64,000 bases of DNA from Actinomycetota bacterium. GTDB taxonomy: Bacteria > Actinomycetota > Actinomycetes > Nanopelagicales > Nanopelagicaceae. A program made the translations under genes and the position numbers. Location of the stretch: the NCBI GenBank assembly GCA_009698815.1, contig WLPJ01000002.1, forward strand, positions 84,637 through 148,636. The letters are read 5' to 3'. Within the stretch, counting starts at the first letter, position 1. Every line of letters starts with the position of its first letter. Shown piece after piece: positions 54,955 through 61,135 of the stretch. The notes beneath the pieces were generated by a model, which saw only the letters and a program-made list of their open reading frames with translations, had not been told where the DNA came from and made no database searches.

Positions 54955-55722
54955 ATGGAGATTTTAAACTTGGGTGGTTCACAAGAACCGTCTGCCCGTC
55001 CCTCCAAGAAGAAGTTTAAGGTCGTCTTGGGTATTGGACTACTTGCCGGTGTTATGGGCATAGGCTCAACGCTTGCAGCTACCGTTCAGATCAATACCGG
55101 AGCGACCGTAGAATTCGGTCAAGGCGTTGCTTCGACTACCGCTTGCGACAGCGACATCACCGTTACACCTGGAACTTTATATGTGAACGACACGCAAACT
55201 TCTGGATCATCCGCAAATTTCCAGATGCGATCTATCACCATTAGTGCATTAAACACAACAACGAAGTCAAGTGACGGTGGAACGGAAGGATGTGGCGGCG
55301 ATTGGTTAATTCTCAAGGCTTACACAACAAGTGACTCTCTAGCAACAAATTATGCTCAGGGTGGCTCATCTGCAAACGCCCTTTACTTGGGTTGGAATTA
55401 CACACCACCTACGGTAAATGGCGGAGTCGCAGGAACGGGCTTCGTTCGCTACAACGCCGGTATTTCTCTGGCGATAGCTGCTGGCGGAGCAACATGTACA
55501 GCTAAAGTTCTGACCGGTACTAACGGTGCTGCCGATGCTGCAGGCGCAACGTGTGCAATGTCTGGGGCAGATACAACCAGCATGACGGCGACGGTAACAC
55601 TCGGTAAGACCTCTAGCACTTTTGGTGCTCGATACGGAGTTATTGCAGGCGCAGTACAGAAAATCACAGTTGAAACTTCTGGCACTGATCCCGGATATGC
55701 TTCAACGACAGTCACTTCATAA
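54955..55722 (+). CDS. FGQG-domain exported protein 2, putative major subunit
   Basis: A 255-residue protein. A basic lead (SARPSKKKFK) precedes a hydrophobic signal (VVLGIGLLAGVMGIGSTLAA, residues 23-42), then TVQINTGATVEFGQG (43-57) and TACD (62-65). FQMRSITISALNTTT and CGGDWLILKAYTTSD parallel the other members; the mature part is rich in Thr, Ser, Gly and Ala and low in charge, as in secreted self-assembling proteins. The ideal AGGAGG site, the long leader and the strong hairpin right behind the gene suggest high expression, hence the label major subunit. Cysteines at about residues 64, 119, 181 and 201 could pair. Function inferred only. Confidence 0.7.
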   Translation: MEILNLGGSQEPSARPSKKKFKVVLGIGLLAGVMGIGSTLAATVQINTGATVEFGQGVASTTACDSDITVTPGTLYVNDTQTSGSSANFQMRSITISALNTTTKSSDGGTEGCGGDWLILKAYTTSDSLATNYAQGGSSANALYLGWNYTPPTVNGGVAGTGFVRYNAGISLAIAAGGATCTAKVLTGTNGAADAAGATCAMSGADTTSMTATVTLGKTSSTFGARYGVIAGAVQKITVETSGTDPGYASTTVTS

Positions 55723-55741
55723 GTTAGAAATATAGGTTCGT

Positions 55742-55789
55742 AATAAAGAACGACTCGCTCTAGGAAACTAGGGCGAGTCGTTCTTTATT
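55742..55789 (+). terminator. Perfect 22-bp-stem hairpin with GAAA loop
   Basis: Bases 55742-55763 pair completely with 55768-55789 (one T-G wobble) around the tetraloop GAAA. The arms begin AATAAAGAACGACTCGC and end GTCGTTCTTTATT, so the structure is an A/U-flanked, bidirectional-looking terminator. It lies 19 bases after the major subunit gene and would limit read-through into the signal peptidase gene, giving much more subunit than protease, or it could protect the 3' end of the subunit mRNA. Confidence 0.85.
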
Positions 55790-56531
55790 GAATAGAAATT
55801 ATGTAGTGCTAAGAAGAATTGGCGGTCATGAAGTGAGTACATCATCATCACCGCAAGAGCCATCTCTTCCACATCTTCTGGGGGCCACAGAGCTCTGGAT
55901 TGAAGATGTGGGACAGGTTCCTGAATCTAATGTTTTGATAACCGTTTCAGATTCCAGTGGAGAACACACTTACCTTATTGCCGGCGATAATGTTGTCGAG
56001 ACTAAATCTGGCCTATTCGTCCAAGCACCTGAAGAACGCATCGCGGCGGGCCCACGAGTCATGTATTCGCGTATCTCAGCTCTTTTTCGTTGGTCTGGTT
56101 ATGTATTAGCTTTTACCCTTCTTACCTTCGCAGTCTTCTCATTTTCGGGCACCGTCAAAGCACGCGTTGTCTTAACCGGCTCCATGACCCCAGCAATTAA
56201 TCCAGGAGACATCATCATCACCACGCCACCAAGTAACCTAGCGCCAAAGGTGGGCAGCGTCGTTGCATATGTCGGACGGCGCTTTGATGGCACAGCCGTA
56301 GGTATTTTCTCGCACCGTATTATTGGCGGAGATGCCGAAACAGGCTTCATCGTCAAAGGCGATAACAACCCTAATCCTGATACGCAACGTCCCAAGATTC
56401 CAGATATTACGGGAGTCATAATTTTTGTAATCCCGCTGATCGGACGTTTCTTAACTCCACGGGCCTTACTTATTACGGTGCCGGTCATCTTTGGTCTCTG
56501 GTTGATTATTGATGCCTTAAAGAATGAGTAA
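55788..56531 (+). CDS. ER-type signal peptidase I (SipW-like)
   Basis: Up to 247 residues. The catalytic Ser lies in VVLTGSMTPAINPGD (Ser132) and the general base is His in FSHRIIGGD (His176), not Lys: this is the S26B type found in archaea, eukaryotic ER and Bacillus SipW. GDNNPNPD and ITGVIIFVIPLIGRFL complete the fold. Two membrane helices flank the active domain (residues about 103-120 and 222-240). The N-terminal 100 residues are an unusual cytoplasmic extension. The start is uncertain: TTG 55788 lies inside the terminator hairpin, GTG 55806 and GTG 55833 are alternatives. SipW-type enzymes process fibre proteins such as TasA; the FGQG proteins on both sides are the likely substrates. 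It overlaps the next gene by eight bases. Confidence 0.82.
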   Translation: MNRNYVVLRRIGGHEVSTSSSPQEPSLPHLLGATELWIEDVGQVPESNVLITVSDSSGEHTYLIAGDNVVETKSGLFVQAPEERIAAGPRVMYSRISALFRWSGYVLAFTLLTFAVFSFSGTVKARVVLTGSMTPAINPGDIIITTPPSNLAPKVGSVVAYVGRRFDGTAVGIFSHRIIGGDAETGFIVKGDNNPNPDTQRPKIPDITGVIIFVIPLIGRFLTPRALLITVPVIFGLWLIIDALKNE

Positions 56532-58122
56532 GAAAACTGCCATAACTTTGCTTCTAGCAGGGCTCTTCACGCTTCTTTCGATACCTTCCTTACATGCAGC
56601 AGATATTCCTTATTTAACGTGGGAGCGAGGCAGAGAGCAGAACGTTGTGGCCGGGCAAGGCCAAGGCGATAATTCTTGGCAAGTTAAGTTAGTTCGGATA
56701 GGAGTACCTGCTCGGGATTTTAATCCTAGCAAGCCCAACGCCGATGGATTCATTGTCTACTCAGCCTTCCTTCCAGAAAATACTCCTTTGGGTGAGTATG
56801 AAATTTATGTATTTGGAGATACCAGTCCATCTGGTTCATTGGTGGCAAAGGTAAAAATCATTGAGTTAGACCGTTACAGCATAACTCAGGTACCAAAAGA
56901 TTTTTCAGTTCTACTCTTAGCGTTGGTCTTTGTTACAACCGTGCTTTCAGTTGCCCGAGGGCGCAAATATAAATACTTAAATTTCCCGCGTCAGAAAACA
57001 GCGGCCGAAAGCCGAACCCTCCTTCTCGAGAAAAGTATTCCCCGAATTCTTTATCCTGCCTATTTAATGCGCACTGGAGCAATGAATAGTTTTAGGCCAT
57101 CCATATTTCGTTTCCTCTTGATCTGCGATGACACATTCCTTCACAAAATCTCTCCATTACTATGGACGCTATTTCCAATTCTTGGCCTTGGCTTAGGTCT
57201 GCAATCTGGTTATTCCACACATGATCAGATGCCGAACATACCCATTTACGCCTTGGCTGCGATCTCCCTCGTAGGCATGCTTGATGCCTACAGTGGAATT
57301 TTTGCAATCGTTGGATTTGCAGTGGGTCAGATCGTAACCGCCAATGTTTCTAACTTACGAGAATTCCTTGTGATTTCGAGTTTAGCGCTTTGCTGGATTA
57401 TGCCCAGCCTCTTTGGCAATTTGCTCTACCTCGCCACTGAGCGGGACTATCCAAAGATCACGGGTACCTCAAAGGCATCACTCAAGAGCTTCTCCTTACT
57501 TGCCACTACATCTGCAATTGTGGGCTTATTTTTCTACGCGTCACAGCTCTTCGTGGCGAGCATTTCTCTGCACGCACCCAAGCATCACCCCTACCTAATG
57601 GCTTTATCAGCGGCACTTAGCCTTTGCTTCTTGCTTAAAATCTTCTTGCGAGAATGGCTAGATAACAGGATTTTACGCGGAGATCAGAAGGATTCTTTAG
57701 TGCTTGAAGTTTTCAATCTTGATTTAAGAATCTCTCACAGATGGGTCGCCTGTATCGGAGCTGCTTTGGGCCTATCCACTTACATTGTTACCGAAAATCT
57801 ACCAATTTCCATAACTTCAGCCTTCATAGCTCTACTGTTATTTGGTTCACTTACCCTGCGCATTAATTCTTCACACCTGCTTTTTAAAAGGCTTTGGAGA
57901 CGAAATATTTATTATGAGGCTTTTGCAATGACTGCCGCTGTTTCAATACTGTTTTTTAATATTCAAAAACTTCCATTTCAAACTAGTGACAAGGCTTTAA
58001 TAATGATGGCTGCAAGCTTTGGCTTGGCCCTCTTGCACACGCTCTTTAGTTTATTCCACGACATTTCTGAGAATCTACAACACTCAGCAGATGGCGCTAG
58101 AGAAGTGGGCTTACAGCCATGA
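56524..58122 (+). CDS. Polytopic membrane protein with N-terminal extracytoplasmic domain
   Basis: A 532-residue protein. A signal-like helix (residues 5-24, ending LHAA) is followed by an extracytoplasmic beta-type domain of about 100 residues (DIPYLTWERGREQNVVAGQG, FLPENTPLGEYEIYVFGD), a membrane helix at about 122-142, a cytoplasmic segment, and then some nine to ten further helices to the C-terminus. No transporter or enzyme motif was recognised. It overlaps the signal peptidase gene by eight bases and the collagen-like gene by four, so it belongs firmly to the locus and may be an assembly or export platform. Confidence 0.7.
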   Translation: MSKKTAITLLLAGLFTLLSIPSLHAADIPYLTWERGREQNVVAGQGQGDNSWQVKLVRIGVPARDFNPSKPNADGFIVYSAFLPENTPLGEYEIYVFGDTSPSGSLVAKVKIIELDRYSITQVPKDFSVLLLALVFVTTVLSVARGRKYKYLNFPRQKTAAESRTLLLEKSIPRILYPAYLMRTGAMNSFRPSIFRFLLICDDTFLHKISPLLWTLFPILGLGLGLQSGYSTHDQMPNIPIYALAAISLVGMLDAYSGIFAIVGFAVGQIVTANVSNLREFLVISSLALCWIMPSLFGNLLYLATERDYPKITGTSKASLKSFSLLATTSAIVGLFFYASQLFVASISLHAPKHHPYLMALSAALSLCFLLKIFLREWLDNRILRGDQKDSLVLEVFNLDLRISHRWVACIGAALGLSTYIVTENLPISITSAFIALLLFGSLTLRINSSHLLFKRLWRRNIYYEAFAMTAAVSILFFNIQKLPFQTSDKALIMMAASFGLALLHTLFSLFHDISENLQHSADGAREVGLQP

Positions 58123-59033
58123 AGAAAATACTTTTCTTTCTTAGCGTACTTCTCATTTCCACCGGGCTTACGCAATTAGCCAGTCCTAAATCTGCAAACG
58201 CTAGCCAATTTGATAATCTACTTTTCGGATACGAGATTGGCACTGGTACAAATCTCAATCAAATCCTTGCTCTTACTATTGGCATTGAGGGTAAAGCTGG
58301 ACCTGCAGGAGTTGCCGGCAAGAATGGATTTGTTGGCATGAATGGGTTGGCGGGCGCCCCAGGTATTGCAGGCGCCCCAGGGCCAATTGGTTTAACCGGT
58401 CCACCTGGTGCGAGCGGTGCAGCAGGTCCACCTGGTGCCAGCGGTGAAGCAGGAATGCCTGGTGCCAGCGGTGCAGCAGGTTCAAACGGTGCACCGGGTG
58501 CTCGTGGTGCCAACGGTGCACCGGGTGCTGCAGTTGCTGTTATTCAACTTGCACCTGGAGCTGATTCCAGGTGTCCGCAAGGCGGAACAAAATTTATTGC
58601 AGCAAATGCAGATATTAGTTATGCATGTAGCGGAACAACTACAGGAACTGGAACTATTTCAATTGGTCGCGGCAGCGCTTCTGTGACCAGCTGCGATGAT
58701 GCAATAGAGGTGGGAATGCTCAGTCACTTTGATACCGTAAATCGCAGATTCCTCCTAGATGGAATTAAGGTCTCAAATTTAAGTTCTGACTGTGAGGGCC
58801 AGCGTTTAGACGTTACCCTCTCAACAACTGCTGCAGATTCATCCCATCAAGACTTCACTTGTACGGTACTTACGCTGCCGGATCCCGCTGGAGCCGATCT
58901 TTACATAGCAAGACCTGAGTATAATTTGAGATATGGGGAAACAGGACTTCTGGTTCCCCTCACGTGTAATCCGAATTTGAGCACTATGGACTTAACAAAT
59001 TTAGATTCCATTATTGCTTTCCAGTTATCGTGA
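58119..59033 (+). CDS. Collagen-like exported protein with FGQG-type C-terminal domain
   Basis: A 304-residue exported protein. Residues 1-29 are a signal peptide (ILFFLSVLLISTGL, cleavage near ANA). Residues 55-138 are 28 uninterrupted Gly-X-Y triplets, with several GPP, GAP and GAS units, able to form a collagen triple helix. A short Cys-containing link (CPQGGTKFIAANADISYAC) resembles the piece that follows collagen stalks in other bacteria. The C-terminal domain (SIGRGSASVTSCDD, FLLDGIKVSNLSSDCEGQRL) is a diverged version of the FGQG core of its neighbours. Trimeric stalks displaying this head would project from the cell. DNA repeats encode the triplets around 58400-58530. Confidence 0.82.
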   Translation: MKKILFFLSVLLISTGLTQLASPKSANASQFDNLLFGYEIGTGTNLNQILALTIGIEGKAGPAGVAGKNGFVGMNGLAGAPGIAGAPGPIGLTGPPGASGAAGPPGASGEAGMPGASGAAGSNGAPGARGANGAPGAAVAVIQLAPGADSRCPQGGTKFIAANADISYACSGTTTGTGTISIGRGSASVTSCDDAIEVGMLSHFDTVNRRFLLDGIKVSNLSSDCEGQRLDVTLSTTAADSSHQDFTCTVLTLPDPAGADLYIARPEYNLRYGETGLLVPLTCNPNLSTMDLTNLDSIIAFQLS

Positions 59034-59061
59034 GTGTTCATGGAAGAAGGGGGCAATAGTG

Positions 59062-59862
59062 ATGGCAAGTAAAAATAACAATCTTCCAGATAAACCTATT
59101 GTCTCGCGAGTCCCTCTTCCAATATCCGATTCTGCTTTAGTGATTGATTTGCCGGATGGCCAAAAACTTGTCATCGGAAAAATGGGGCAAGGAACCGTCA
59201 TCGAAGTTGCAACATGGCGCGGTGTAGGACGACCTGATTCACGAACAAACCGCATGATGTTTGGAATGTCGAGCGCTGAAATTGAAGAAGAAGCGGGCCT
59301 AGTGCAAGATGAGTCAGCCCTTGCTTCAACTGCTGGCGTTGCCCTTCGCATAGTTGGTTATCCATTAGCAATGTTGAAGTGGCTTTTAAATATTCAAAGT
59401 AAGCCCAAAGCTAAGAAGCGCAAAGATGTGCGCAAGAATTTAATTATCGATGCCAAGGCACCTAGCGCTCAAAATGAACCTTCCAGTGAGGTGGTTACAG
59501 CGGATAGAAATTCCACCAACGTTGGCGTGATGATCGTCAAAAAGTCTCTAGTAGTGGCTAAGAGTTTGCTACTGCGCGGTCTGAAAGTACTTTTTAAAGC
59601 TCTGCGAAATTTTGATCTATCGGCAAGTATCTCTGCGCTAAAGGCTTTAAAGTTAAAGTCGATAAAGGGTGCTAGCTCAATCAAGAGAAAAGCTTCTCCA
59701 AAATCGACGCCAGATTATGGAGACAGCATTGATATAGATCAATGGCTGGCATCGATTACTACCAAAGCCGCTAATTCGGCCTCATTTGGCAAAGGCCATG
59801 TTGCGATCAAACCTGGTGCGACGCCCCGGAAAAAAGCGATTAAAAAGGCCCCCAAGAAATAA
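59062..59862 (+). CDS. Basic protein of the FGQG locus
   Basis: A 266-residue protein without a signal peptide. Residues about 20-80 form a small beta-rich domain (SALVIDLPDGQKLVIGKMGQ, TVIEVATWRGVGRP). Residues about 95-125 and 155-205 are amphipathic or hydrophobic helices with many lysines (GVMIVKKSLVVAKSLLLRGL), and the tail ends in PRKKAIKKAPKK. It could be peripheral at the inner membrane face or bind nucleic acid; I recognise no family. ATG 59062 has AAGGGGG upstream; the longer frame from 59014 overlaps the collagen-like gene. Operon position suggests a cytoplasmic accessory role. Confidence 0.65.
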   Translation: MASKNNNLPDKPIVSRVPLPISDSALVIDLPDGQKLVIGKMGQGTVIEVATWRGVGRPDSRTNRMMFGMSSAEIEEEAGLVQDESALASTAGVALRIVGYPLAMLKWLLNIQSKPKAKKRKDVRKNLIIDAKAPSAQNEPSSEVVTADRNSTNVGVMIVKKSLVVAKSLLLRGLKVLFKALRNFDLSASISALKALKLKSIKGASSIKRKASPKSTPDYGDSIDIDQWLASITTKAANSASFGKGHVAIKPGATPRKKAIKKAPKK

Positions 59863-59954
59863 ATAGTCGCGAAAACACTTAATTATCTGTATTTACGCGC
59901 CTTGAAAGGTATTCTCAGAGTACGAGTATTTGAAATTTCTAGGGAAGGCGAGAG

Positions 59955-60314
59955 ATGAGCGATAACGTTAAGCGTGGCATCGTTTTTGCCGCCATACTTG
60001 GAGTCATCTTGTTTGCCCTAGGTTTACGTGTAGACCATCCAAAATCAGGGCTAAAAAATGCCCTCGGCAGCGCAGAATCTAGCATCGTTGTCTATTGGCA
60101 CCAGTCTAAAATAAGTGTGGGCGAGAGGGTATTGGTAGTCCTGGACAAATCGGCGCTCGATCCAGCGGTGGCAATCGTAAACAATGTGAATTCTGATTCT
60201 ATAGATGTATCAACGACTGGTGCATTTAACCGCGTTCCTAATGAGAAGGTGAAAGGTTCCCTGGTTATGGTCTTCCCATTCATCGGAACTCTCTTAGGCG
60301 TCTTCGGCCTATAG
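59955..60314 (+). CDS. Signal-peptidase-like protein lacking catalytic residues
   Basis: A 119-residue membrane protein with an N-terminal helix (GIVFAAILGVILFALGL) and a C-terminal hydrophobic end. The run ISVGERVLVVLDKSALDP, then AIVNNVNSDSIDVSTTG and KGSLVMVFPFIGTLLG follows the order of the S26B signal peptidase fold (VGDVV, HRIV, TKGD, VIGKVVFVIPLIG), and its last motif closely parallels TGVIIFVIPLIGRFL of the 55788 peptidase. The catalytic Ser box is replaced by SSIVVYW-like sequence and the His is absent. I infer a non-catalytic paralogue that may chaperone or recruit substrates. GGCGAGAG before the ATG is the ribosome-binding site. Confidence 0.55.
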   Translation: MSDNVKRGIVFAAILGVILFALGLRVDHPKSGLKNALGSAESSIVVYWHQSKISVGERVLVVLDKSALDPAVAIVNNVNSDSIDVSTTGAFNRVPNEKVKGSLVMVFPFIGTLLGVFGL

Positions 60315-60318
60315 CGCA

Positions 60319-61071
60319 ATGAGTCTCTTTGAAATTGAAGAAAGAAATAATAAGAAGCGCAAATTTCCCAAAGGTCTTTTACTGACCGGAATTATTTCAG
60401 CAATTGCTTCACTTGGTTTGGCAGTCGGTGCCTTAATTACGCTATCGGGGGAAGATACTTCAACTGTTGAGTTTGGTACAGGAGTAATTGTATTTACAGG
60501 ATGTGATCCCGATGGCATGACTGCCATACCTCTGCAAAGTTTTTTTACATCTGAAACGCAAACGAAGTTTACCTATAATGAAGTTACTTTGACCGGAATA
60601 TCTGAGAATTGTGCTGGGCGAGATTTAACGATCACGATTCGAGATCAAAACGGTGGGGTATTACCAGTTTCAGTTGCTGCAGATGGTCGCCTAATTACTT
60701 CAGTGCGTTTCTGGTTTCAAGATCTAACCAACTCACCTGGCAAGGTGACAAGCAATGGATATTTCGAGGAAATGTTCACCCTTCTTGGCCCGGATACAGC
60801 TACAGGCTTTGTTTCCGTGACTACGGTCAATAACCTACAGTCAACCGGGGTCGCGCTACCTACTGACGATAATGGAGATGTTAATTGGAACGGTGATAAT
60901 CCAATGACCTATTGGCGGATGGACCCTGATGATAATCAAGTGACTATTTTCTTTAATCCAAGCCCGGTGACTAGTGGTCCAAACAGTGGGCAAGATGCGA
61001 TTGGCGGATTCGCTGATGCCAGGAATGGCTACCAAATTGTTATGGAAAGCACCCCTCACCAAGATTCTTAA
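60319..61071 (+). CDS. FGQG-domain exported protein 4
   Basis: A 250-residue protein with a charged lead (EIEERNNKKRKFPK), a hydrophobic signal (residues 18-42, GLLLTGIISAIASLGLAVGA) and then STVEFGTG (48-55) with GCDP at 61-64. FTYNEVTLTGISENCAGRDL and LTITIRDQNGGVL match the second conserved block of the family. The mature protein is acidic, in contrast to the 54955 protein. It follows the signal-peptidase-like gene by four bases. It may be a minor or tip subunit; this is inference from its distinct charge and position. Confidence 0.68.
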   Translation: MSLFEIEERNNKKRKFPKGLLLTGIISAIASLGLAVGALITLSGEDTSTVEFGTGVIVFTGCDPDGMTAIPLQSFFTSETQTKFTYNEVTLTGISENCAGRDLTITIRDQNGGVLPVSVAADGRLITSVRFWFQDLTNSPGKVTSNGYFEEMFTLLGPDTATGFVSVTTVNNLQSTGVALPTDDNGDVNWNGDNPMTYWRMDPDDNQVTIFFNPSPVTSGPNSGQDAIGGFADARNGYQIVMESTPHQDS

Positions 61072-61135
61072 TATTTTTCTGCTCAAAATTTTAAACTTTA
61101 AGAATAATTGCTTATCGTTGCATCTTATATAGCCG

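Noticed and set aside
53860..55722. Type IV or Flp pilins
   Set aside because: No prepilin peptidase motif (Gly followed by a Phe/Met-led helix with Glu at +5) is present; the hydrophobic segment ends in an Ala-x-Ala region typical of signal peptidase I substrates.
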